Shown here: positions 1-8,106 of the stretch, in pieces
How the letters are laid out: the number at the start of each line of letters is the position of its first letter
How positions within the stretch are numbered: the stretch's first letter is position 1
Source of the DNA: DATKKK01 sp964354625
Lineage (GTDB): Archaea; Thermoproteota; Bathyarchaeia; Bathyarchaeales; Bathycorpusculaceae
DNA length: 64,000 nucleotides
Assembly: GCA_964354625.1 (NCBI GenBank)
Contig: CAYHAK010000002.1
Coordinates: 18,487 to 82,486 of the forward strand
Reading direction: 5' to 3'
The notes under the pieces: model-generated
Seen by the model: the letters and a program-made list of their open reading frames with translations, nothing else
What the model was told of the DNA's origin: nothing
The model's database searches: none
Translations under genes and position numbers: made by a program

Positions 1-258
1 GAGCACGAGCTTGTGCTGACACTGGCAGGTTTCCCAGACGCCTTCACCGAAGCCTCAGACTACCTCAAACCCAGCACAATCGCCGACTACGCCAACAGCC
101 TCGCCGACAAATTCAACACGTTCTACAACGCGCTTCCAGTGATCAAGGCCGAAAGCCCAGAAACTAGCGAAGCCAGACTCGCGTTGGTTGACGCCGTGCG
201 CATCGTGCTTAGAAACGCGCTCAACCTGATCGGCGTTGTGGCCCCAGACAGAATGTGA
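1..258 (+). CDS. argS: Arginyl-tRNA synthetase, C-terminal end (partial)
   Basis: Only the last 85 codons are in the window; the reading frame is open to base 1, so the start lies upstream. The segment is an anticodon-binding DALR domain: a helical stretch with AFTEASDYLKPSTIADY, then the characteristic ending LRNALNLIGVVAPDRM, which matches the usual ArgRS C-terminus (LGIEAPERM-like). The enzyme charges tRNA-Arg in the cytoplasm. It converges with deoC, whose stop is four bases away on the other strand. The family call rests on the C-terminal signature alone. Confidence 0.85.
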   Translation, partial: EHELVLTLAGFPDAFTEASDYLKPSTIADYANSLADKFNTFYNALPVIKAESPETSEARLALVDAVRIVLRNALNLIGVVAPDRM

Positions 259-261
259 GGC

Positions 262-930
262 TCAGGATGTTTCTGTGATTATTGCAGTTGCTGAGCTTGT
301 GCCTATCCTGTTGGCTCCTGCCTTGATCATCTTCATCGCGTCCGCGTAGGTTCTTATGCCGCCTGCGGCTTTGACGCCCATGTTCGGGCCGACGGTTTTG
401 CGCATGAGCCGAACGTCCTTGGCTTTCGCGCCTTTGCCGAAACCTGTGGAGGTTACCACGAAGTCGGCGCCTGCCTCCTTGGCAAACTTGCATGACGTTA
501 CCTTCTCATCATCAGTCAAGAACTCCGTTTCGATTATGACCTTGATCACGATGTCTCTTTGCAGCCGCCTAGCGTCCACAACCGCTACTATGTCCCGTTT
601 GGCAGTGCTGTAATCCCGAGACTTCAAGAGACTTAGGTTAATAACCATGTCCAGTTCTTTCGCGCCATCTTCAACAGCCCTGAGGGCCTCCAACGCCTTG
701 ACCTCCATCAGCGACGTGCCAAAAGGAAAGCCCACAGTCGAACAGACCCTTACCCTGCTATTCCTCAGAAGCGTCGACGCAAGCTTCACATACACAGGAT
801 TGGCGCAGGCACATGCAAAGCCGTGCTGAACGGCTTCTTTGCACAAGCCTTCAATCTCGCTCTTGGAAGCCGTAGGCCTGACGCTGGTGGAATCTATCAT
901 TCGAGCCAACTCGACCCTCGAGACGCGCAC
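262..930 (-). CDS. deoC: Deoxyribose-phosphate aldolase
   Basis: A 222-residue class I aldolase, the usual archaeal length, that interconverts 2-deoxyribose 5-phosphate with glyceraldehyde 3-phosphate and acetaldehyde. Visible signatures are KELDMVIN (catalytic Asp region), VIKVIIETEFL (Schiff-base Lys), the TSTGF phosphate loop and GVKAAGGIRT (second active-site Lys). The frame opens with GTG at 930; an internal ATG at codon 11 is less likely because the first residues fit the family (VELARMIDST). It converges with argS. In archaea the enzyme probably serves nucleoside catabolism or pentose supply; which one cannot be told from here. Confidence 0.93.
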   Translation of the reverse strand: MRVSRVELARMIDSTSVRPTASKSEIEGLCKEAVQHGFACACANPVYVKLASTLLRNSRVRVCSTVGFPFGTSLMEVKALEALRAVEDGAKELDMVINLSLLKSRDYSTAKRDIVAVVDARRLQRDIVIKVIIETEFLTDDEKVTSCKFAKEAGADFVVTSTGFGKGAKAKDVRLMRKTVGPNMGVKAAGGIRTYADAMKMIKAGANRIGTSSATAIITETS

Positions 931-1153
931 TACTCATCATGCCTCCGCGTTCCACGCGCACTTCTTTGTTTCTTCCGACTAATAAGACTAAAAGAATCAA
1001 GGCTGTTGGCGGAGAGGAGGGGTCGCTGTTGTCAGCGACTGCGACGCATTTTTCTGCTGCGCAGGCTTGCTGTCGGGAGTGGATGGGTGCTCCCCAAGGT
1101 CTGCTTCACATGCGTAATGCCAGCAACTGCAATTTGCAGAAAGGGAAAAGGAA

Positions 1154-1162
1154 CCCTTAAAG
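1154..1162 (+). promoter_or_regulatory. TATA-like box before a hairpin-rich stretch
   Basis: CCCTTAAAG resembles an archaeal TATA box and sits about 24 bases before the first strong hairpin at 1182. That spacing fits a transcript starting near 1182. This is a match by eye only. Confidence 0.3.
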
Positions 1163-1181
1163 ACATATGTGTTTTGTCTTT

Positions 1182-1320
1182 CCCGTGGCCCAGGAGTCGA
1201 GCCGCGGGACTTATTGCAGTCGCCAGCCTCGCCGCCAAGCAGGCTAGCTTCGAGTTCACCCATCTAGCATTATGAACACTAGGTGTTCCTACCAGTGTCC
1301 TGCCCTGCGGAGGGTATCTT
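1182..1320 (+). ncRNA. Candidate structured non-coding RNA
   Basis: The 810-base gap between deoC and the next gene has no convincing protein. This part carries a run of hairpins: CCCGTGGC with GCCGCGGG (1182-1189 and 1201-1208, eight pairs, one G-T), GACT with AGTC (1208-1221), AGCC with GGCT (about 1224-1244), GAACAC with GTGTTC (about 1274-1288) and CCCT with AGGG (about 1303-1314). A TATA-like box lies upstream. I looked for RNase P (GGAGGAAAGTCC, ACAGAACCCGGCTTA) and SRP RNA signatures and did not find them. It is not a tRNA, because the stem lengths do not fit a cloverleaf. The 3' end is arbitrary. Confidence 0.3.
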
Positions 1321-1562
1321 GAGTAAAGCTTTGCGGCAACAGTCTGTCTTCTGCTTCGCCCAGAATCACTCAGACGGCAGTCGTTGCAGAAAGGATAGGC
1401 AGTGAAATTGTGCATCAAAGTTTTAACTCTCACGGTCTTCCTTTCCCCTCCTGCTCATTTAACCGCTGAGTACAGACAGCATTAAACTAGTGATATTAGG
1501 ATGTATAAGAAGCTTGTGCACAGACACGCCAGAAACGTCAAAAAGGCAAACAAATTCGGCAA

Positions 1563-1584
1563 TTTCTTATCTTTTGATAAGAAA
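1563..1584. other. Perfect AT-rich hairpin in the gap upstream of the DHS-like gene
   Basis: TTTCTTATC, a TTTT loop and GATAAGAAA form a nine-pair stem. It lies in the 931-1741 gap, 160 bases before the next gene. Short open frames across it resemble no family I know. Its role is unknown; an operator or a decayed terminator are both possible. Confidence 0.3.
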
Positions 1585-1710
1585 AAGGTATTTTTGGCGA
1601 ATGCTGGCAGGCCTTCGCGACAGGGTGTACACAGTGCTAGACGCCAATGCTATTCTAGCAATCGAGGCCTAATCATGGAAGCCTGCAATCCCGTATGGAC
1701 AAGCCAGAAA

Positions 1711-1720
1711 ATTTCATATA
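1711..1720 (+). promoter_or_regulatory. TATA-like box for the DHS-like gene
   Basis: ATTTCATATA ends 22 bases before the ATG at 1742, close enough to suggest a leaderless or nearly leaderless mRNA. This supports the 1742 start over the ATG at 1754. Confidence 0.4.
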
Positions 1721-1741
1721 GTACACGCGTAGCTTACAACG

Positions 1742-2815
1742 ATGTGCACTAACATGCCTAGTTCGTACTTCAAGAAGAAAGTTGAATGCGTTGATGTTAA
1801 GGAGAAGAGTGTCTCGCAGCTTCTCGCAGAAATGGCTCGAACAGCGTATCAGGGCAGAAAGCTCGGCGAGGCCGTTGACGTTTGGGAGGCAATGCTGGAG
1901 GAGAAAGACCTGACGATCATCATGGGACTGTCTGGCTCGCTTAGCACTGCGGGCCAGTGGAAGATGATCAATTGGCTCATAGAAAAACGGTTCATCGACG
2001 TCCTCGTGTCAACAGGAGCCAACGTCTCAGAGGACATCGTGGACGCCATGGGCCTCGGCTACTGGCAAGGGTCACACCAAGTAGACGACCAACAACTACT
2101 GAAAGACGACGTGAACAGGTACTACGACGTCTACGGAAAAGAAACAGACTATCGGGAAATGGAGTTGCTAGTAACCGAGTTCCTAATGACCACGAAGAAG
2201 AGCTACGCATACACTTCTGCCGAGTTGCTTTACCTGTTCGGCAAATGGCTTAACAAGAAAGGCGTCAAGAGCATAGCAGCCGTAGCAGCCGTCAACGGCG
2301 TGCCAGTGTTTTCGCCCGCGATGGCGGACAGCGCCTACGGCGAAACGTTCCTCATGGCCAAAAACCAAGGCCACCCCATCATAGTGGACAGCGTAAAAGA
2401 ATTCGACCAGTTCGTCGGCATAGGCGAAAAAACCAAGGAGGTCGGCGTCATCTACATCGGGGGTGGCGTGCCCAAAGACTTCACACAGCTTCTGGCTATA
2501 TCGGTGTCACCGCGCACGCAGGACGAAGGCGTGAAAGGCAGGAAAGGTCACCTGCGCAAGGGTCTGAAAGAATACTACTACCCGCACAGATACGCAATCC
2601 AGATAACAACAGACTCGCCTCAGTGGGGCGGCCTTTCAGGGTGCACGTTAGAAGAAGCCGTAAGCTGGGGCAAAATCGACATCGAAGGCAAACGCGCCGT
2701 ATGTTACTGCGACGCCACTATTGCGTTGCCGCTGATTACGCATGCCTTGAATGAGAGGGTCAAGTTCAAGCGGAAGGCCCCTGATCTTTCGTGGCTTTTC
2801 ACAGCCGTGTCCTAA
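1742..2815 (+). CDS. Deoxyhypusine synthase-like protein (divergent paralogue)
   Basis: A 357-residue member of the deoxyhypusine synthase superfamily. The conserved TLEEAVSWGKI keeps the lysine that carries the aminobutyl intermediate, and GLSGSLSTAGQW and YIGGGVPKDF correspond to NAD-binding segments. Where true synthases have GGG-x-x-KHH this protein has GGGVPKDF, so the histidines are missing. It therefore looks like the DHS-like group, whose members may use other amine substrates (homospermidine-type chemistry is known in relatives), rather than the eIF5A modifier. It converges on the canonical synthase next door, with stops overlapping by four bases. Start: ATG 1742, with a TATA-like box upstream; ATG 1754 is the alternative. 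Confidence 0.8.
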   Translation: MCTNMPSSYFKKKVECVDVKEKSVSQLLAEMARTAYQGRKLGEAVDVWEAMLEEKDLTIIMGLSGSLSTAGQWKMINWLIEKRFIDVLVSTGANVSEDIVDAMGLGYWQGSHQVDDQQLLKDDVNRYYDVYGKETDYREMELLVTEFLMTTKKSYAYTSAELLYLFGKWLNKKGVKSIAAVAAVNGVPVFSPAMADSAYGETFLMAKNQGHPIIVDSVKEFDQFVGIGEKTKEVGVIYIGGGVPKDFTQLLAISVSPRTQDEGVKGRKGHLRKGLKEYYYPHRYAIQITTDSPQWGGLSGCTLEEAVSWGKIDIEGKRAVCYCDATIALPLITHALNERVKFKRKAPDLSWLFTAVS

Positions 2816-3750
2816 GTCTTCCCGATTCTTTCTATCAGTGCACTCGTCATTATGGGCAGAATGACTGAGGCGTCGCCCTCCACCATTATCCGCTTGGCCT
2901 TCGCGCTGATTTTCCCCCACGAAACCGCCTCGCGCGGCCTTGCACCCGAAAGACTTCCATCCCACTCGTCCGCCGTGCTCACGTAAACGACGTAATCCAG
3001 ACCGTCCTTGAACTGGTTCCACCATATAGTGTGGTGCTTCGATATACCTCCACCTACGATGAGGGCGCCTGTCTTCTTCGCCGAGCAGACAATGTCGCTC
3101 AGCTGCCCTTCGTCCTTGAGCAGGTTGAGCCTGAAGCCGTGGTCCTGTGAGAAGAGCCACGTTTGGTAGCCTACGGCGCCGTCGGTGATGCCTGGCACAT
3201 GGACGGGTATACCGTTTTTGGCTGCCCAGTAGAGGATGCTGGTTTCGTTGCAGACGCGTTTTCCTATTTCGCGGCAGAATTGGCTAGACGAGACTTCTTT
3301 GATGCCTTCTGTCCATAAGCCCTCAAGCAGCACGCGCATTTTCTTCTCAATAATAACTCCGTAGCTGTCGTCAGGCACTAGTACGTTGCCCAAGCGGTTG
3401 ATGCCCTCACCGCGCAGCTTGGCATCGTTCATTACAAAGGAGCCTCGATAGTAACTCTTCCAACACCGCGCAACATCATGGTCAATCGTACCGCACGTAG
3501 TGATTATGACGTCCACCAGCTTTCGTTTCACGAGTTCCTTGAACACTCCACGAGTCCCCGTGGCCACAAGATTGCCAGTGAATGACAAAAACCTTACACA
3601 ACCCTTCTCTCTGTTCATGCGCTCCAGAATCCGGACCGCCGTGGCTAGCTTTCCAGCCGTGAAACCCCAAGCCTTCTCCATCTGCGAAACGAGCACGTCT
3701 ACTGACATGTTTTTGGAGAAATCATAATCCTCGACGCGGTCCTTCAGCAT
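2812..3750 (-). CDS. dys: Deoxyhypusine synthase
   Basis: This is the bona fide enzyme, transferring the aminobutyl group of spermidine to the lysine of archaeal translation factor aIF5A. Visible are VRFLSFTGNLVATGTRG, LIVGGGISKHHTIWW (the GGG-KHH NAD/spermidine site) and PREAVSWGKISAK with the catalytic lysine. The start is set at the ATG at 3750, because a GAGGGGGTC Shine-Dalgarno-like run sits just upstream; the frame stays open to 3810 but those residues are not family-like. The product is then 312 residues, typical for archaea. Having a canonical and a divergent copy back to back invites comparison of their substrates. Confidence 0.92.
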   Translation of the reverse strand: MLKDRVEDYDFSKNMSVDVLVSQMEKAWGFTAGKLATAVRILERMNREKGCVRFLSFTGNLVATGTRGVFKELVKRKLVDVIITTCGTIDHDVARCWKSYYRGSFVMNDAKLRGEGINRLGNVLVPDDSYGVIIEKKMRVLLEGLWTEGIKEVSSSQFCREIGKRVCNETSILYWAAKNGIPVHVPGITDGAVGYQTWLFSQDHGFRLNLLKDEGQLSDIVCSAKKTGALIVGGGISKHHTIWWNQFKDGLDYVVYVSTADEWDGSLSGARPREAVSWGKISAKAKRIMVEGDASVILPIMTSALIERIGKT

Positions 3751-3888
3751 TAAATGACCCCCTCTTCGTAAAGGATTGTCAGGATTGGAATAAATAGCTG
3801 TCGAAAACATCTGCGCCCGCCGCGGTGTTTCGGGGCAGCATTATGCCATGGGCACACCAATGGCCAGCCTACTTGATCTGGCTACCGG

Positions 3889-5133
3889 CTAGTAGGTTTT
3901 GTCTGTCTTCTTTGGCTCGTGTATCTTGAACATGATTATGAGGGTCATAGGTAAGGCGAGGGCAATTGTTATGTAGAATGGCCATTGGGGAACGATGCCA
4001 TAAAGGAAGCTACCAAGGAGCATACCAACGCCTGTGAGCATGTAGCCCAGAAAGTTCAGGCATCCTCTGACTTTTCCGCGGTTCTGCGGCTCAACCAGTG
4101 CTGCGGTCAACGACATGGCTGAAGACATTACGAACAGGTGAACCATGCCAAGCAGGGCCATCGAAATCATGACTGCAATCAGGTCACCATTTATGAAGAG
4201 CAGCAGCGACCCGGCCAGCACGAATGGACCGATCGCGAGCGGAATTTTCATTCCGAGTTTGTCAACCATCTTTCCTATGGGGTAGGAGGCGATAATCATC
4301 ATGATCAGCATGGGAATGTAGGCAAGGTACCATTGATCCTGCGGTATGTTGAGCACGTCACGAGCGTATATCGCGTTCTTGACGTTGACAAGCGCGTTGG
4401 CAAACATGGTCATCATCTGCACTAGGAGCAGCCAAAAGACTGAACGGGGTACAACTTTCCAGACGCTGAGGCTTTCCCTGACGGCTTTAGGGTAGGACGA
4501 TATGAAGTATCTGAAGCGCATAGGCTCCACGTTCTTGACGGTTTCCCTGAGCTTCAGCCGCCATATTGCAGCGACTATGAAAAGGATCAGGACGATTAGG
4601 TAGACGTATCTCATGCCCCACAGGAGGCCGAAAGCCAAGACCAAGGCTCCTCCGATTATGGGCCCTGGCGTGTTGAATGTTCCATGGATCATTTGTATCA
4701 GCGAAGAGCCCACTCCCCGGCGCTCAGGAGGTAACGAGTCCTGCACCATGGCGAACAATGCTGGTTGATAGATCAAGCACAGGCTTTGGATAGTCATGCC
4801 TATTAGCACGAAGTGCCAAGAGGGAGCGAAGGCAAAGAACAAGTAGGAGAAAGCCATCCCGAACGTCATGGTCGAAATAAGCCATCGCCGGCCGTACTTG
4901 TCAGCCAGAAAACCTCCAGGCAGAGCCACCAAGGCCATGGCGAAAAAGTTGGCGAAACCTATGATCCCAAGCGCCATGGGGAACGTGTTTCCGCCAAGCG
5001 CATCCACGTACTGCTGGTAGTAGGGCTGAGGCATCTCCATGGCTATGTCCATAATCACCCAACTGACGATGAGGATGCGATAGTTGCCCGTGATGAACGA
5101 GAACTCCCGTCGCAGAGAACTCCTTATCCCCAT
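3889..5133 (-). CDS. Major facilitator superfamily transporter
   Basis: A 414-residue, about 12-helix inner-membrane carrier. The loop GGFLADKYGRRWLI after the second helix is the classic MFS motif A (G-x-x-x-D-x-x-G-R-R), and GKMVDKLGMKIPLAIG is its echo in the second half. Substrate cannot be told; the family includes drug and sugar exporters. A central loop (about residues 190-215, KLRETVKNVEPMRFRYF) separates the two six-helix bundles. It lies 87 bases downstream of the amidoligase-type cluster on the same strand and could export its product, but nothing here proves that. Confidence 0.88.
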   Translation of the reverse strand: MGIRSSLRREFSFITGNYRILIVSWVIMDIAMEMPQPYYQQYVDALGGNTFPMALGIIGFANFFAMALVALPGGFLADKYGRRWLISTMTFGMAFSYLFFAFAPSWHFVLIGMTIQSLCLIYQPALFAMVQDSLPPERRGVGSSLIQMIHGTFNTPGPIIGGALVLAFGLLWGMRYVYLIVLILFIVAAIWRLKLRETVKNVEPMRFRYFISSYPKAVRESLSVWKVVPRSVFWLLLVQMMTMFANALVNVKNAIYARDVLNIPQDQWYLAYIPMLIMMIIASYPIGKMVDKLGMKIPLAIGPFVLAGSLLLFINGDLIAVMISMALLGMVHLFVMSSAMSLTAALVEPQNRGKVRGCLNFLGYMLTGVGMLLGSFLYGIVPQWPFYITIALALPMTLIIMFKIHEPKKTDKTY

Positions 5134-5220
5134 TCAGTCTCACTAGCGCGAGAGACAACAGAAACAGCCGATATAAATCTTGACCCGTATGTGCACGGTT
5201 TCTACTGAGTGAACCAAGCT

Positions 5221-6099
5221 CTAGTTGGTGAGGTAGTTTATGATTTTTCCGTACAGGTCGCGGTTTCTGAGGTCTTCGTAGCCTGCGTATATGCTTGGAT
5301 TATCATTTACTTCGACTACGACGTAGTTGCCGTTGGCTTCTTTGATGTCCACGCCGTAAAGTCCGTGGCCTATTACTTCGCATGCCTTCAGCGCCAACTC
5401 CCTCAGCGACGCGGGCGCGTTCTCCCGTTTGAGGGCCACGGTCCTGCCCCACACGAACGTGGGTTTTCCTCGGCGCTTGGCGCCGTGTTTCCATCTGCCC
5501 TTCGGAATCATGTATTTGCACACGTACAGCACTTCGCGGTTTAGGACGCCGACGCGCCAGTCAAAGGCTGTAGGCATGAACTCCTGAACGGCCAGAACGT
5601 CGGATTTTCTGAAAAAACGTTTTGCGACTTCGCGGAAGCTGGTTTCGCAAGCGGCCTTTTCGACGTAGCGTGAGAAGCTGGTGTAGGGCGCTTTGATGAC
5701 GACGGGTTTTCCGAGGAGTCTGAATATTTCCATGAGCCTCTTGTGGTGGAGGTCTTCTTTGTTTATGAAGATGGTTGGGATGTGTGGGATGCCATGTCTT
5801 TTGAATAGTGCGTATTGGTGGATTTTGTTGCCGCAGATTTGTATCGATTCGGGGTCGTCGATGACTTTGAGGCCCAGTTCGGCTGCAGTCTGGGAGACCA
5901 CGTAGGACGTGAACAGGGGGTCGGTGGTGGCTCTTATGAAGACGGCGTCGTACTTGGGGATTTGTGAGATGTTTTCTCGGAACAGGAAGCTAAATTCGTG
6001 GCCGAAGCTTTCGGCTGTGCGCCTGAAGTTGCTGAGCGCCTTCTCCTCTCTCGGGTCGGAGAAATTGTATTTCTCAACGAAGCAGGCTATCCTAGCCAA
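5221..6099 (-). CDS. RimK-like ATP-grasp ligase
   Basis: A 292-residue ATP-grasp enzyme of the RimK type, which joins a carboxylate, via acyl phosphate, to an amine or thiol. Visible are an N-terminal Rossmann-like part, the ATP-binding GKPVVIKAPYTSFSRY (about 133-148), DWRVGVLNREVLYV (about 182-195) and the metal-binding end VDIKEANGNYVVVEVNDNPS. Its start overlaps the end of the RLAN gene by eight bases in another frame, so the two are translationally coupled. In many genomes RLAN and RimK ATP-grasp are one polypeptide; here they are separate. The acceptor substrate is unknown. Confidence 0.85.
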   Translation of the reverse strand: MARIACFVEKYNFSDPREEKALSNFRRTAESFGHEFSFLFRENISQIPKYDAVFIRATTDPLFTSYVVSQTAAELGLKVIDDPESIQICGNKIHQYALFKRHGIPHIPTIFINKEDLHHKRLMEIFRLLGKPVVIKAPYTSFSRYVEKAACETSFREVAKRFFRKSDVLAVQEFMPTAFDWRVGVLNREVLYVCKYMIPKGRWKHGAKRRGKPTFVWGRTVALKRENAPASLRELALKACEVIGHGLYGVDIKEANGNYVVVEVNDNPSIYAGYEDLRNRDLYGKIINYLTN

Positions 6100-6781
6100 C
6101 CATAGTCACCGTTCTGGACATTTCAGAAACTTGCTCGCAGATCACCTTCACGTCGTAGGTGAGAATCTCTTCTCTGTGTAGGGGCTGAAGGCCACATAGA
6201 TAAGTCTCTTCGTCGGTGAACTGGACGTGCAGCTTGCAGATCGGAATCTTGAAAATCTCATACACTCTTTCGGAAATCCTTCTCAGTGTTTCGTCTTGCG
6301 TGCATTTCCCAAAAATCGATTTGAATGATGTCATTTCGCCTACGAGAGGCTGTACGCACACGGCGAATTTGTAGTTCATTCCGAGGCTTCTCACGGCGCG
6401 ATAGAGTGCACTCCTGTTTTTGGCGATTTTGTAGCCATCGTACATGAAGGGGTTGACGGCAAAGAGCACGATTGGGAACTTGGTTTCTTCGAGTATTTGT
6501 TTGACTGAGCCTGTGGTGAGGCTGGGTAGGGTTGGGATGCCTGCCTTCTGTGCCTTTAGCAGAAGAATAGGCGTCCTGTTCGCGTCGATGATGTTCTTGC
6601 TTGTGGGGATGACGGGGTTGCCTAGGATTTCGGCGTGCATTGATACGTAGTAGCCTGTTTTCAGGTAGCGGCAGTCGCTGTTCAGGTTGAGAGTGAATCC
6701 TTTACTTTGTGACTCGAGAAATTTTGCGGGGGTTACTGCGTGCACGTCTTTTGCGAGGTCTAGGTTTGAGACAACCAGCAC
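6092..6781 (-). CDS. RLAN-domain protein, partner of the RimK-like ligase
   Basis: A 229-residue protein whose first part (NLDLAKDVHAVTPAKFLES, then LNSDCRYLKTGYYVSMHAE and ILGNPVIPTSKNIID) matches the RimK-like ATP-grasp N-terminal (RLAN) domain as I know it, including the conserved GYYVSMHAE helix. The second half has a weakly ATP-grasp-like look but no clear active-site residues. It starts with GTG at 6781 and is divergent from the GCS2-type ligase gene across a short promoter region. RLAN domains are known next to RimK and GCS2 ligases in predicted peptide or small-molecule ligase systems; function here is inferred from that pairing. Confidence 0.7.
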   Translation of the reverse strand: MLVVSNLDLAKDVHAVTPAKFLESQSKGFTLNLNSDCRYLKTGYYVSMHAEILGNPVIPTSKNIIDANRTPILLLKAQKAGIPTLPSLTTGSVKQILEETKFPIVLFAVNPFMYDGYKIAKNRSALYRAVRSLGMNYKFAVCVQPLVGEMTSFKSIFGKCTQDETLRRISERVYEIFKIPICKLHVQFTDEETYLCGLQPLHREEILTYDVKVICEQVSEMSRTVTMVG

Positions 6782-6824
6782 CCATGTGACACCAGATAAT
6801 TGAAATGTTCGCTATTGCATCCTG

Positions 6825-6834
6825 CATATTTAAG
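6825..6834 (+). promoter_or_regulatory. TATA-like box between RLAN and GCS2-type genes
   Basis: CATATTTAAG would place a + strand transcript start near 6855, which is right where the GCS2-type reading frame opens after an in-frame TAA. That argues for a leaderless message and a start upstream of the first GTG at 6917. Confidence 0.4.
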
Positions 6835-6916
6835 ATTAACTGATGTCAATAGTTAAATTTCAGAACTGAAAAACGCGCTGCCGAAAAGGGGAATTGACAC
6901 GTACAGAACGCTTGAA

Positions 6917-8089
6917 GTGCTTGGGCCGGAGCATGAATACTCCATTGTTGGCGACGATCTGAAGGTTATGCCCATCGTGGACAGAATTATGAAAGACTTC
7001 CACGGTCGCGTGGTCAACTCCGTCGAGATGCCTGCCTTCACACTCGGCAAAGAGCTTCAACTACACGTTATGGAAATCAAGCCCAACAAGCCTTTCAGGT
7101 CGCCTGTTACCTTTGAGGAGACCATGCAACAAGCCGTTACCATTATGAACGACTTCCTCCAACGCGCGTACAGGGCCAGTCTTCTTGGAACGGGGATGCA
7201 TCCGCTGCTGAGGCTTGGAGAAACGGGAGTTTGGCCTCACCGACACAGGCGGATCTACGAGGCCTACAGCAAGGTGTTTAGCCTCCGTCGCCACGGCTGG
7301 CTCAACATCCAGAGCTTCCAGCTTAACCTGCCCTACGCAAACGAGAAAGAAGGAATGCTGTTGCACAATCTGCTTGCTAGCCTCTGCGCGTATCTGCCCG
7401 CGGTTGCGGCCTCGTCCCCGATCTACGAGGGCAAGCTTGGAGAGGATGCAGACAACAGACTACGGTTTTACAAGGAGAATCAGCATGAAGTGCCCTCTGT
7501 GACGGGCGACGTGGTTCCGGAGTACGTGGCCTCGTTTAGAGAGTATGAGGAAAAGGTCATAGGCGGATACTCGGAGGGCTTGGCAGACAGAGGCGCAGGC
7601 GAGTTGCTACTCGGTCAGGAGTGGGTTAATTCGCGCGGCGTGATCTTCAGGTTTGACAGGAGGGCGCTTGAGATTCGGGTTATGGATGAGCAGGAATGCG
7701 TTAGGTCAGATGTGGCCTTGAGCTGCTTTATCCGTGCAGCATTGAGAGGACTTATGATGCAGGGTACGGAGCTTGTGTCTCACGGATCGCTGGTCCGAGA
7801 CTACCGTTCCGTCGTGAAGGACGGTCTGAATGCGAAGGTTAAGCATCCACATGGAGCTACTGCGCGTGAAGTGTGTCTCTGGCTGTTGAAGGTGGCCTCG
7901 GAAAACGCGACAGAGGAGGAGGCGAAGTACCTGCCTTTAGTGGCTAAGAGGATTGAGCGGGGTAGCCTGTCTGCACTCGTGCGTGAGAGAGTTCGGGCGA
8001 AGGCTCAGAAGACAGATTTCACAGAAGCCGTCGTCAGCGTGTACTCGCAGCTTATCAAAAGCCTTATTGACAATGAACCATACTTCTGA
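6917..8089 (+). CDS. GCS2-family carboxylate-amine ligase
   Basis: About 390 residues of the glutamate-cysteine ligase type 2 family (glutamine-synthetase-like fold), which forms amide bonds between a glutamate-like acid and an amine. VLGPEHEYSIV is the first metal-binding strand (G-x-E-x-E as GPEHE). LHVMEIKPNKPF and GTGMHPLLR fit the second strand and substrate loop, and ALEIRVMDEQE the late catalytic strand. The first usual start codon is GTG 6917, but 20 codons upstream (from ATT 6857) also read as protein (ELKNALPKRGIDTYRTLEV), so the true start is probably earlier and non-standard. Divergent from the RLAN/RimK pair; followed 17 bases later by the Cys-cluster gene. Confidence 0.8.
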   Translation: MLGPEHEYSIVGDDLKVMPIVDRIMKDFHGRVVNSVEMPAFTLGKELQLHVMEIKPNKPFRSPVTFEETMQQAVTIMNDFLQRAYRASLLGTGMHPLLRLGETGVWPHRHRRIYEAYSKVFSLRRHGWLNIQSFQLNLPYANEKEGMLLHNLLASLCAYLPAVAASSPIYEGKLGEDADNRLRFYKENQHEVPSVTGDVVPEYVASFREYEEKVIGGYSEGLADRGAGELLLGQEWVNSRGVIFRFDRRALEIRVMDEQECVRSDVALSCFIRAALRGLMMQGTELVSHGSLVRDYRSVVKDGLNAKVKHPHGATAREVCLWLLKVASENATEEEAKYLPLVAKRIERGSLSALVRERVRAKAQKTDFTEAVVSVYSQLIKSLIDNEPYF

Positions 8090-8106
8090 AAGATTCGGTG
8101 ATTTAC

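Noticed and set aside
1178..1275. A tRNA on the minus strand
   Set aside because: D-like and anticodon-like hairpins are present, but the presumed T-arm has an eight-pair stem with an 11-base loop and there is no acceptor stem.
930..1740. RNase P RNA or SRP RNA
   Set aside because: Neither the conserved RNase P ends nor the SRP helix 8 core is present on either strand.
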